Source: Punctularia strigosozonata HHB-11173 SS5
Taxonomy: Eukaryota; Basidiomycota; Agaricomycetes; Corticiales; Punctulariaceae
DNA: 64,000 nt
Reading direction: 5' to 3'
Assembly (NCBI RefSeq): GCF_000264995.1
Contig: NW_006767449.1
Location: 395,773 to 459,772, forward strand
The notes beneath the pieces were generated by a model. That model was not told where the DNA came from. It did not search any database and saw only the letters and a program-made list of their open reading frames with translations. Every line of letters begins with the position of its first letter. Position 1 is the first letter of the stretch. Shown here piece after piece: positions 44,101 to 55,541 of the stretch. The position numbers and the translations under genes were made by a program.

Positions 44101-45557
44101 AGCCCTCCACCGTCAAAGTTGGATTATCGTTGAGTTCAGTCGTGAAGACTCTGCCATTGGCGTTGTCGCTGCACCAGACAGGTTAGAATATGATCAGCGT
44201 AGGCGCTTCTGTATGTCACTTACACATAACATGCGGCGTACGTCCACCCCGAAGGAAGACCGGACAAAACAGGGAAAACTGGGGCGCCGTTGTTGCCGCC
44301 GCCGCCACCACCACCCCCGTTATTGCCGGGCGTTCGAGGTGGAAGGTCAGTGCCCGTGTAGTTGTATACGTTCAGCCTGTTCGACCCGCCACAGAACTCA
44401 GTTGAGTTGCCTGGAAAGAAGAGTGAGTACATCACACCTGCTTGTGACGACAGACCGTCCGCAGCGATACACATACCGGCACAGGTCATGTCGCAATCTC
44501 CAAGAGGCGTCGGCGCCCCGCCATTCTCTATCGCGGCATCACAATCTGTATACACGCGCATCGGCGAACATTTCCTCGGATGAGGATATCTAGAACTCAC
44601 AGCATTCATCGGCGTACTCTGTCCGGGTTTCAGCTCCCTGCCGACATACAAAGTCACCGCCACTCACCCATGCCAGCCAACGGGAACCCGGCATTGAAGC
44701 AAGCAGTCGTGCAAGTTTCCACGGTCACCGCACCGACGGGGGCAGCCGGGTTTCCTAACACGCGGTTTGCCGTAGAATCACTATCAATTGATTTCAGCCG
44801 CGTTGTTCGTCAGATTATCGGGAATCGCTTACTTGTAACATCCGAGAGACTTCCAGAGACCCACGCTCGGGATCGTCGAAGGGGCCGGAGGCGGCGTACC
44901 ACCGCTGAAGAAGACATTGAGCCGATTGGCGTTGCCACATGTTTCATTCGGATTGCCGGTGCAAGCATCAGAACAGTCAGTCAAAGGGGACTGTGCAGCG
45001 CTGCTCTTGATGAAGTTGTCACAATCTGTGTTCCGCGTGTCAGCGAAGATCTGCACAGCATCATCCAAGAATATCAATTCTCAGGCACTCACAACACTCC
45101 TGAGCGAATTCTATGAGTAGATTGCAAATGATCAGCGGAAGACCGGAGCGCTGTGTACCAGTGTACGTACCAATTCCCGCAAAGATGAATGATTGTTTAT
45201 CGCAGAAGCTTATGCAATTCTCGACTGTCATGTTTGCGGTGTCGGTGAAAGACGCGGCGCCAAGGGTCCTTGAGCCAGTGTCGTCGCTATGGATCGAGAG
45301 TTTAGACTGGTCAACGCTGGACATCTGCGAGACATACGTCCAACATCCTTTCGAGGTCCAGTTGCCTGGCAGCTTTGTAGGGACAGAAGCACGAGAACTA
45401 AACGAGTGACGAGGTACAATATGCACGGCATTGGTTACCTGACGAAACCTCAGCTGTGCGCACAACACGGACCAGTCGTTCAAAGACTCACGGATAGTAA
45501 CGAAGACACAAAGAGGGCAGCACTGGGGGCCGACATCTTGGGGATCCGAGATGCCAT
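41193..45557 (-). CDS. Secreted copper radical oxidase with four WSC domains (1038 aa, 24 exons)
   Basis: Hand-spliced into 24 exons with 47-67-nt introns; first exon 45557-45492, last 41379-41193. A signal peptide ([15 protein letters not shown]) leads to four Cys-rich WSC carbohydrate-binding modules at about residues 46-150, 172-275, 302-400 and 413-515 (motifs such as [42 protein letters not shown]). The glyoxal/galactose-oxidase-type seven-bladed propeller follows, with a C-terminal DUF1929 domain. All radical-copper residues are visible: Cys ~591 ([11 protein letters not shown]) and Tyr ~621 ([10 protein letters not shown]) for the thioether cofactor, Tyr-His ~874-875 ([13 protein letters not shown]) and His ~963 ([10 protein letters not shown]). 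Such enzymes oxidise aldehydes or alcohols and release H2O2, feeding lignin peroxidases; WSC modules probably tether it to glucans. It resembles the WSC-bearing CRO group of white-rot fungi. Substrate not determinable. Confidence 0.92.
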
Positions 45558-48500
45558 GTGGTCCAATGCGCGGCGAGGGGGCCTTATATGCTGTCGAGCC
45601 GCGTTCCACGCACTTAGTGTTGGCCAGCATTAGGGACATTCTGGACTAACGTATAAGACGGGCCTCGTACGTCGGGGTCCCGATGGGGAGCTGTCGGATG
45701 CAACTACCAGGACTGATTGTTCCTAATAAAGATGGCAGGACCGCACGGCGTTCGGTGGGATGGATGGGCGGCGACAGGGCGCTGGGGTACTGTGCCGGCG
45801 TCCAAGCAGCATCGACCGGAGATGGCATGCAGGTACCGGAAGCTAAATGTATCCGGGGCTGAGCAGTAACAGACCAGCCGCATCGGCGGCGCCAACATCA
45901 TATCTATGTCGGGGAATTCATGCCGAAGTATATTCTGCGAGGCTGTCGGGTGTTTTCTTGCAAGCAAATTGCGCGGTGCATGCCTGTTCGGTAAGGAAAT
46001 AGAACTCAGTTGATCGGCGTGTCACACCCGCTTCTCGAATTCTGAGGGCGCACCTCCAGTAAGCTCGCGTCTCCGTGCGTGATTGTGACCAGCAGTTACC
46101 CCGGCCCGGCAGCTGCCGAACTCGTGGGCTCGCAACGCGGAGCACGTCACACCCCGTGTTTATCGCCTTCATGGTAGCGTACGCCCGAATGAACATGTTT
46201 CCCCAAAGGAGTAGCGCGTGTCCGATCAAGGAAAGCTCTGCGAAGCGTGGCAGCGCAGATAGTGTCCCAAACATTTGTCCGGTTTTCAGTTTGGTCCTTG
46301 CTCATCGGCCACTGTTAGATCTTCCAAGGGAACGTTTCGATACGCGGGTAAGCCTGGCCGGAAGAAAAATATTCACCGCCGTCCTCGAGTTAGACTGGGC
46401 AGCCGGATCTATGGCAGCTTTCACCGATGTTTGGCGCTCGACAAATTGGTCATGATCATTCTCGCAGAAACCGTCAATACGGGCCGATGCCGCTGGATGC
46501 CTGATTGATCGTTCAATCGACAACGTAAGAGAAACAAAGCACGAGGCTCACAGAACAATCAAGTTGTGACGTGCGCCGTAATGAACTTAGGTTTGCGTTG
46601 GCCAGCCGTGGCGGCGAGAGCGGTTTCAGAACACTATGACTTTTTGAAGGTGTTCTCGAAGAGAGGCATTGAACGGAGCAATGTGTTACGCTTTCGGCAA
46701 GGACCCTGCGGAAGGAAGATCCTAATTGGCGCCACACCGGCACTACCATCGTGGTAAGGCAGGTTCTGTAAGCACGTCGGGTGCCTTTGACCTGTGAATA
46801 GATCACCACGAAGATCAAGATCATGTCAAGACATATGGCGTCGTGAAGGTAAAGAAGAACATGAGAACCCTCCGCAACGGCACTGCCACGCTCCAGGCTT
46901 GCGTGAGATGGAGCCTCCGAGGAAATGCCCAAGCGGTCGGCGGCTGCAATCGTCCACGAACGTTATGTTATGCGAACCCATTCATTAAATCCATGAACCG
47001 CTGCCTGTCCGACGACATGAGCAACCGTATGCGGCGAGCTTAACGTTATACAGGCAACATCGAGATGCCCGCCTGTAAGAAAGTCTCATTCCCAGGTGAC
47101 AAAGCGCATATGCAAAAATGGAAATACCGGCGGCGGAACGGATGGTCAATATTGATACGGCTTTGCGATCCGGAATCATGGTGCCTGAGACAGAAGTCAT
47201 TGCCAGATCACGGAATGCGTGTCGTCGGCTGAGGATGATCGACTGGGAAAATACATCCGTTAGGCTGCTTCCACTGGGTGCCTTGCGTCGCGTTGCACAT
47301 GGATCCCTCGCATGGTGTACCACAAGGCACCGCGGAAACATTCCATCAGGCGCCGCTACATCCCTTTCCTCCCTTGAAAGGACCGGTCGATTGGACGGAC
47401 GATTTGAAATGGGTGCGCAAGCCGCGGGGTGGTCGAGGGCTCGGAAAGGAGGTTCTCTCCATGTTCCGGATCTGGGAGCACTCGCTCACTCGAGTGCTAA
47501 ACTTCAGCCGCTTGCTGGCGATGCTCGCACTTGCTCGGGTTCCTGAGATGACTCTGAACACAAATACAGCCAGTCTCAGTCTAAGTCGCTCAGTCGATGC
47601 GTAGGCAGTCCCGTCACTACCATCAGGATCCCATCAATAGCTTGGCCGCAAGATAGCAAACGACATGCCTGATTTCAAGTCAGCGGAGAACTAACTTGTA
47701 GATCTTAGGTTCCACAGCTCTTCGAATATCCTTGGTGGCCGGAGACATCCGATTCTCACCCCTACAATGTCTCGCGGTCATAAACCCCGCAGTCCAATGT
47801 TAGAGAAGACAGGCACGCCCCTTCATCGTATGTTAATCTTCAGACAAACCACGTCAGTACTCCGTCGCTGGAAGTGCGCCAGTAGATATAGCGCCCATCG
47901 TTACGAGGATCGATGACCGAGCGTCGTTGCCACCACCGATCCGATGTCCCCTCTCAATACCGTGCAACCGGCCGCTCGTAGCGCTCAGCCACATCCATCA
48001 GCCCGTTCAGTCTGAACGCCAGAAAGGAGAGCCGACGTCAAAGATAGCACGAGCTAGGTCATGTGGCTCAGCGGCGTACGGAGCTTGGGGGGACTTTACT
48101 TACTTGATGCGGGATCATCGTGAGAGCGGCTTGAGCTGGAATGAGATTCGGTTAGTACAGCAAGAGGCGAGATTCGTCCGAGGGGACCGAATTCGTGATA
48201 CAAGGCAACTCACATGTAGCCGTAGATACGCCACAGGCGCTGACGCTGGCCACAGCATGCCTCCGTATGGAGGCATTCCTCCTTCCTCTGGGCTAACTCG
48301 GCGCGGCCAGTCTGCGTCCCTCTACTGCTACCTGGTTACGATGTTCTGCGCCAACCCTGAACGTAGAGGACGTGGCGAATCGCGAACGCATCGTTGGAAT
48401 GTCCTTCGGCCGTCCTCGTGGCAAGAGAACCGACGGGATCTCGTGCTGTTCACCGAACGACCATGGACCCGGTCCGGGATAACGTACACACTGGTGGCGA

Positions 48501-49436
48501 CGGCGCCACGGTCTAGCCTGCACGCCGCTCGATGTTGCTAGACTGCATGCAGTCGATTTGGTCGTTGAGATAGCATCGTTTTGATAGCGCGAGCGGCGCC
48601 GTATACCGTCGTACAGCTTGCGACTCGGAGGCAAAGACGGGGTGTGGCGTATTCAGTATGTAGGCAGACCAGTTCCCTGCGGTCTGTTCGCGTCCGTATT
48701 TCGCGCCTTCCCTGATCTCGAAGCGCCACGTGAGAGCATGCAGGGTACGATAGCTGGCTTCTCGTTCGGTTCATTAAGACTTTTATGAAGTGCCCTGCGC
48801 TGGCTGCGTGGCCTTCTGGGGCTCGTCATCGTGCTGCGGTGCGTTGGGATTGGGCGGAAGAGAGGGCGTGTATCGCTGGGTATCAAACATTTCGCCCGTG
48901 CGCGATTTCGACGGAGCAATCAGCAGGAATCGCAAAGGAATCCGGGCGTGGATGTAATTGAGAGTGTGCCCGGTGATGGAAGGTCGAGAGCAACCTGGCG
49001 CTGTGTATCCTCACGGGGCCGCGTTGACGAAAGCCGCCGCGCTAGCCCGTTATGGCGCCCAGCCCGTTCTGGTAGCCGCCATCCACGCCTTTGCCTGCCA
49101 CCACCACGCCCAGGTCCTCTTTGCTCCCTGCCATCGTTCCCCTTTGCCATTGCCTGGTCCGAACTGCTGATTCAGTGGACGGATGAATAGCGACCAGTGA
49201 TCGAGTGAGTAAAGAAGCAAGACTATCCGCTCAGGGTCGTGGCGCGTCCCAAATAAGCTCTGTTTTCCTCATACCCTCCGACAAATCATCCGGGTGCGTG
49301 CAAACTCAGAATTCGAACTTTGTGCCTCCTCGTCTAAACTTCATCTCCTCTTCTCTGTTCCTTGCAATCTGCCCTGCCCCGATCTCGTGGTCGTCGGTGA
49401 CGTCCATCACGGGCTTCGCCTACCGGACCCACCCCC
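45558..49436. other. 3.9-kb intergenic region
   Basis: It lies between the start of the copper radical oxidase (-) and the start of the WOPR gene (+). Frames up to ~200 codons (e.g. 47927-48541) lack domains, and codon use is not gene-like. WOPR regulators in fungi often have long upstream regions; the last ~1 kb, C/T-rich just before 49437, is a plausible long promoter/5' UTR. Confidence 0.5.
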
Positions 49437-51158
49437 TTGGACCGCAACCAATACCCCCATGGATCCCGACCCGATGGCCGCCAGCTCAGCATGTCTACCG
49501 GCAGCCAGCAACCCGCAAGCGGCTGGACCGAACCTCCCTGGAGCGGCTGGATCGAAACCACGGGCGACGCCCTCCTCATCCTCGAGGCCGCCCGTCGCGG
49601 CGTCATCCCCAGAGTCACCAGGCGGCTCGTCGACTCGGAGCGGAAGATGATCACCTCCGGGTCCGTGTTCGTGTTCGACGAGGACGAAAGCGGCATCAAG
49701 CGCTGGACCGACGGGCTCTTCTGGAGCCCCAGCAGGATCCTGGGCAACTTTTTGCTCTATCGCGAGACCGATAAGCGAGGCGCCGGCCATCGTCGCGCAG
49801 AACCACAACCGACGGAGCCCGAACCGGTCGCAGATGCGCCCGATGCCGACCCCCAGTCGCTGAGCAGGCCGAAGGGAGACTCGACACGTATGGGAGTCGA
49901 CCGTCAACGAGAGCGAGTTCTCGTGGGCAGCCTCACGAACAGCTACAAATTCAAACCCAATGGGCTCATGAAGAAGGTGAGTAAATTAGGTTCTATCACC
50001 CTATGTTTGGATACTCCGTGTCATGGTACTTGCGAACTCCTTGTGGTTGAAACCTCTGTCAATCCAAGGTTTTCGCCCCCTTGCCCGGACACTCGCCCTT
50101 CTGATCCCTCCGTCTGCGACATGTAAGAAGGTCTCCTGAAGCGCTCGCGATGGTGCTGGATGTCGCCGCCGTATCTGCTCTTCCGTTTGCCGTTTCTCCC
50201 GGTTGATGTCTCGAACCACTGCTGAAGTTCTCACGCTGCATATGCTCACATTCAATCGTTGCAGACGTTCTCCTTGACCATCGGCGGAGTCTCGCAACAT
50301 CTAATCTCGTACTACAAGGTCGAAGACGTGGAGTCCGGACGACTCCGGACCCCCTCGTCGATCCCAGAGCTATCGTCCCTCGAGATCAGCCCGGAATATT
50401 TGGACAAGACCCATTTCCGGAATCCTCCCAAGGTCGAGATCGGCGTCGACGGCATCCCGCGATATTGCGGCGAGTCGGACGATGGCGCAGATACCTCGCC
50501 CCGCCTCGTCCCGGCGTCTTTGTCCAACACTCGGCTTCCAATCTTGACCGAGGTCCCCATCTCCACCGACTCCGGCGAGGCCACGAGCCCAAACGCAAGC
50601 AAGCGCGCCAAGCGATACGACCCTTACAACAGCCCGGGCTCCACCACCACCAAGCGATCGCGCAAGAAGAACTCGATCGGTGGAGGGCCGTCGTCACCCG
50701 AGGACTCTACTCACAGCCCATCGTCCGAGTCGCCTGTCTCGCCATACCCGGAACTGAGCCCCCAACCTCAGTACGCGTCGTATCCGAGCTACTACCCGGC
50801 GTACACCATCTCGTCGTCCGAGCAAGGGCCGCCATCTACCACCGGCTCGGGCACCTACGCATACCCCTTGTCTGCCCCACCGCCAGCCTCGTCGGTTTCT
50901 CCGACCTCACCAGCCTCTGCGTCATCCTCTTATCCGGGGTCATCGCATGCCTCAGGGTCGCATGGCTCGTATCACGGCTACGGCGAAGGACCGCCCGCCC
51001 CTGGCGGCGCTTATCCGTACTTTCCTCAATATCCCGGCTACACGTGGCAGCACCAGTATGCCGGGTTCCCGCCAACCCAGCCTGCGACGCTCCCCGTTCA
51101 GGCCCTGCCTCGTGCCAGCGACGACGTCAGCGATAGTCGCGGTGTCGAGGCCACGTAA
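49437..51158 (+). CDS. WOPR (Gti1/Pac2-type) transcription factor (477 aa, 2 exons)
   Basis: Exons are 49437-49976 and 50265-51158; the 288-nt intron falls exactly between the two WOPR half-domains. The first half reads GWIETTGDALLILEAARRGV, then ERKMITSGSVFVFDEDESGI and KRWTDGLFWSPSRILGNFLL, the near-invariant WOPRa signature. The second half runs from VGSLTNSYKFKPNGLMKK across the intron to TFSLTIGGVSQHLISYYKVE and YLDKTHFRNPPKVEIG. The C-terminal ~270 residues are Pro/Ser/Tyr-rich and disordered, as in other fungal members, probably an activation domain. Relatives (Wor1, Ryp1, Gti1) bind DNA and control morphological switching, sporulation and secreted-effector programmes. Two in-frame start codons are possible (49437 and 49494); both precede the domain. 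The intron is longer than all others in this window. Confidence 0.92.
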
Positions 51159-51585
51159 CGATCCCACAACGAAGTTATCCAATGTATCATACTCTTCGCC
51201 TTCGATTCCAACTCTTCGACAGGACCCTGTTATGCTGCCCCCGTGATATAGGATTCGACATCCCATGTCTCCCGTCCCTTTCCCTCTTGGGCTCTTGGTA
51301 TGCCGTACGTAGCTTGTACCATTAGTATTTCAAGTATGCTATCGCCGACGAATGTAGCCTCCTAGCGCGCCGAACCCCCCGCCTCGACCCCAGATCTGTT
51401 CAGATTGCTATGCGGTTTTCGAGTTCGAATGTAATGTGTAACGTCATACATGTACAAAGTTTACAACTGCTTCCATTGCAGGTCTTGACATCTGTGAGGC
51501 GACTGTCCAGCCTGAGGGCTTATTGTGCAACGAAGTACGTATGTGCAGGTTTCGGCGAATGGTAATGTCCGCTAGGCGCCGACTG
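51159..51585. other. Convergent 3' region
   Basis: 3' flanks of the WOPR gene (+) and the bisphosphate nucleotidase gene (-). Nothing else was seen. Confidence 0.55.
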
Positions 51586-52897
51586 TCACATATGCCCTTT
51601 GGCCTCTTGCTCCTTCGCCTTCCTGATAGCATCGATGACGGCGGCGTGAGTGGACTTGCCGGCGGCGACCACACCGTAGTTCTCGCCGAGCGTTCTCCCG
51701 AGTCCGAAGTCGAGAGGTTGCCCACGCGAGTCAGTAATGATACCGCCCGCTTCTTCGATCAAGATAGAACCAGGGGCGTGATCCTGGACAAGACGCGGGT
51801 ATGAGATACGTCCGACGGGAGAGGACGATAATATAATACGCACCCAGATCTTCTCCTTGTACCCGACGCCGGTCGGCATCCTGAGATACACGGCCCCGTC
51901 GCCCCGAGCGAGGGCGCAGTATTTGGCTTGGCTGTCCATGCGTGTAGGCGCGCGCGTGACGTTCATAATCTTAGCAACGGCGTCATTGAACGAGTGCGAC
52001 GAATGTGCGGCCTCGACGGATTCGAGAAAGTTCACTTCTTCGGGGGCGAAGTCCGGGATCGCAATGGGCGTCGGGTGTGCGCCTGAGAGGGAGAGCTGCC
52101 GAATGAATGGGGTGGCGGTCAAGGCCGGGAAGATATATGTCGCAAACATGGGTTGCTCACTTGTTGTGCTCCTTGGCCGCGCACGGCGACGAACAAGCAC
52201 CCCCGAGGACCCTCAGGCGAAGATGCGTGCTGGGGTAAGTTCGGGCATCCGATGACACCCAACTGGACTTGAGAATCCACGATGAGAGAGAGGCACACGG
52301 CGTACTGCTCTCCGCGGAGGAAACCCTTCGTGCCGTCGATAGGGTCCAGGGTCCAGAAGCCTATAGGACGTAGCACGGTCATCGTGTGGTACACGAAGAG
52401 CACGGTCGAGGTACTTACGCCCGGTGCGTCCTCCAGCGTGAGTCCCTCTGTCTATCGCCTCCAACAATGCCTCGGCCGGCAACTCTTGACCGGGTCCGAT
52501 GCCCCATTCTGCCATATCGCCTAGTCCCAATTCGCCCGCGAGAGCTTCGTTGGCGAGTTCAACGATGCGGGTGCGCATGGACGTCGCGTCTTCGCCCCGC
52601 AGATCGGCCGCGTCCTCCTCGCCGACGATAGCGTCGCCGGGAAAAGCCCTGCCGAGCATGACATTGACGACGGCTTGCGCCGCAAAATCGCCCACTGCAG
52701 ACCGGGTTGCATCTAAGCATAGAACCCAAAGACGGAGTCGAACAAAACGTACCCGTCACAGGCGATTTGTCTCCCTTCGTAAGCGTCTCGTTCTTCACGA
52801 GTTTGTTGAATACGGACGCCGTAAGGCCGCACGCCCTTCGTACGGCAGCGACGGCCACCTGCCTCTCGGTTGTAAAGCTGAGCGACATAGCAAGCAC
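51586..52897 (-). CDS. MET22: 3'(2'),5'-bisphosphate nucleotidase (356 aa, 5 exons)
   Basis: It removes the 3' phosphate from PAP (and PAPS), clearing the inhibitory by-product of sulfate assimilation; the yeast enzyme (Met22/Hal2, 357 aa) is the target of Li+ and Na+ toxicity. Exons are 52897-52753, 52694-52419, 52360-52161, 52095-51844 and 51783-51586, with 58-65-nt GT-AG introns. Metal-binding motifs of the Li+-sensitive phosphatase superfamily are complete: GEED at about 73-76, WTLDPIDGTKGF at about 143-154 and DHAPGSILIEEAGG at 292-305. Family hallmarks also include SPVTVGDFAAQA near the start and MDSQAKYCALARGDGAVYLR. A second Met three codons in (MSLSF) is an equally good start. It probably acts in the cytosol. 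Confidence 0.95.
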
Positions 52898-54165
52898 TCG
52901 TTTGGTTCATACAGCGGGCCGCAGTCCCAGTTTGATTGAGGAAAGCATCCCTGCAGGATCGATGGGCTCAAAGCTTTGAAGAGCGAGCGTGGGTGCACAG
53001 CATGACCCAAAAATCCGCTCCCTTGCGGCTTGCCTCCCTACTCCGCCTTGCCTAGTATACCATGCATTTTACCGAATAGTCTATGCTCAGCTCCGTTCGC
53101 CTTGGCCGTCCTTTATACCAAGGACTGGAATGGGTCCCTTCTGTGACATCCTAATTCTGTGGCCTCACGATGGCCGAGGGTTTGAGCCGCATCAATGCCT
53201 TCGCAATACGGTGTTATATCAATCCCGATCTGAGTACAGTCGTAACCATGAGGCTTTCCACCGTTATACCTTTTCGGTATGTTCAGGCTCATTTTGGAAT
53301 GTTTGGACGGCCCAAGTGCGCGATCGTACTCTTTTCTCGGAGAACGCGTTGATCCTGATGTCGTTATAGATACTCTAGCTGCCGCCGGATGTCCAAAGCG
53401 GCCATTCGTCGGCGTCAGGGATGGCCAGACCTTGTGAAACGCGACACTATATGGTTTTCGTCGTACGACGTACTCTGAATGCCCATCCGGAAAACTCTCA
53501 CCGTCTTTATCGCGGCTCTCGGACCATGGCTCCCACTCTCATGCGGACCGAAGCTTGCTGGACTCCGTGCGCCTTCTGCTCCTGTTTTGGGGGTCACGCC
53601 GTTTCCACACATTCTACTGAACAAGACTGCGGTGATCTTTGCTCTGCTTGTCGTCCGCCGATGATGCCCTCGCTATATTCGCTCTTTGGATCACCGAGTG
53701 AAACTTCCGTCTAAGTCGGCTTGTGCGCTATGGTACTGTCACAGTTCGCATGGTCCAGCGATATGCTGCTGATATTCTGCGTGATGATCCTCAACGATGT
53801 CACGTCTTCAGACAACGACGGCTTCGCGATGGCATCGGCAGGCGATGATAATAGTTATGGCATACGCCCCAGGTTTTGTGTAGACGACACGGTCGGCGTG
53901 GTCGATACTTCTGCACCTTCACAATCCAAACGAGGATGCATCTGACCAACGCACACGAATAAGTTACGCCAAGACAATGAAGCATGTGGTAACTCGACTC
54001 GCAGCCTGCGCCTATCGTTGATAAACTTTGCGCTGATTGGGCTTTTGCGGATGTAAGCGACGGTCGATGCTGTGCCCAAGCGGATTACGATGGACCGCAC
54101 CTAACTTTGAACTTCTTGCTCGGTTTCTGTCGTCCAGGTGTTACTGGATTGACATGTTTCGCGTT
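52898..54165. other. Intergenic
   Basis: Promoter side of the nucleotidase gene, then sequence without a supported gene. Frames of 60-130 codons show no domain. Confidence 0.5.
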
Positions 54166-54945
54166 CGCTGCTCTCCACGACTTTGAGTCTTTGGGCACCG
54201 ATAAATACGCTTTTGAGCCCGTCAGCACCTTCATGGTGCTCGAAGAGGAACCCTTCCACCATCAAAGTCGCTACTAAGAAGGTCGAAGTCATCGTTAACG
54301 GCGATGTCGTCAAACGTAGCCTTCCGTAGAAGCGGGCTACGGTAAGCTGCTCCCATCCCAGTCAAACAAGCTCATCAGCTGTAGGTATTTCTCATTTTCT
54401 GTGGTGCTATATAAATTGACGTAATAACGAGGGCAAGTCCCTCGCATCTCTCGCGTCGTCCTACATCGCCAGCAACGGCGCCAACTCGCTCTTCCGGGTC
54501 TACTTCGGCACTTCGTCGACCAGCACCGTCCGCAACGTCTCCAATAACGTCGCCAACGAGAACAGCAGCAGCCGGATACTGAACTGCGCCGACCCGTGCG
54601 GCGTCTGCACGGGCGGTGTCATTGCCTACGCGGTCACCTCCACGACCAACATCTACTATTGTTCGATCTTCTACGACGAGGTGATCACTTACAGACTCTG
54701 CAGCGGCATCTCTGTTGCCTCGCGCAACATTCGGGATGGAACTACCCTTCACGAGCTTAGTGAATACATGGTGAATTGGTATATATTTCAATGTGTTGAA
54801 CCATTGGGTAGCTCGCGCGACATCCGGCATCCGGGACTACTGACCTTGGGTATGGCTGCGCCCTTACGGCCAGAGCTTTGGTTCCTGGAGCCCTTCGTCG
54901 GCTGTTCGCAATGCCGACAATTACAACGTACGCCACGATTTTCGT
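54166..54945 (+). pseudogene. Decayed M35 (deuterolysin/aspzincin) metalloprotease
   Basis: Pieces of a secreted M35 zinc protease appear in order. The propeptide end reads HDFESLGTDKYAFEPVSTF, then after a frame change KKVEVIVNGDVVKRSLP. An in-frame TAG (54327-54329) sits just before the mature start KRATVSCSHPSQTSSSA. After a probable intron comes LASSYIASNGANSLFRVYFG and the disulfide region CADPCGVCTGGVIAYAV. The zinc motif reads TTLHELSEY, so the second His of HExxH has become Glu. Further downstream LGYGCALTARALVPG and AVRNADNYN occur in different frames, showing another shift. The signal peptide region is not recognisable. Lost start, stop, frameshifts and a destroyed zinc ligand indicate a pseudogene. 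Confidence 0.75.
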
Positions 54946-55541
54946 GATATTCTTGAACGTATTGACTGACATGAACCGCGTGCAGTGTTTTGCACACAGG
55001 TCCAAGTACGCGAGCACTCAGTACTGAGCGAAGAGGTTCAGCAGGTTCGAGACTGGTATGAACAATGAATCGGCAAGTCCCTGACTCGTGCTGCCCTCAT
55101 AGAGTGTGGCCATACTTGCACATTGTAGTATCGGTGATACTTATCACTACCGCGAGGACACAGATGTATACTTGACTGATTTGAAAACGATTGACATTGA
55201 GTACTTACACGCGCCAGGACCCGTTAGTTCAGTAAGGAAATCGATGGAGATTTTCGGTAAACCTCTTTTTTGAACGACCAACGTTTGACCTTCAACAAGG
55301 CAGGCGAGGGCTCCGGTGCTCTCACATCACATGACCGCGCAAAGAGGGGCTTCGCGGCGGGATTTCTCTTTTTGGTCCCTACGCCCATACTCGGTCTCCC
55401 CGACGCGATCGACGGAATGCGCGGATATACTTCCAACAATCTATAAGAGCGCAGCAATGTGTCTCTCTATACACTCAGAACAGCTTGTTCTTAGCCTTCA
55501 CACTCTTTTGCGTACGCGCTCATTACTACTCGGCACACACT
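54946..55541. other. Intergenic, promoter of the orphan gene
   Basis: It includes a possible last exon remnant of the M35 pseudogene (after a GTACGC...GTGCAG interval ending near 54986) and a TATA-like TATAAG at 55442, 100 bp upstream of the next ATG. Confidence 0.45.

Noticed and set aside
45026-45092. Earlier acceptor in copper oxidase intron 3 (GTGCAG near 45055)
   Set aside because: Using it would break the conserved WSC motif; the later acceptor gives ECYCDNF and keeps the frame.
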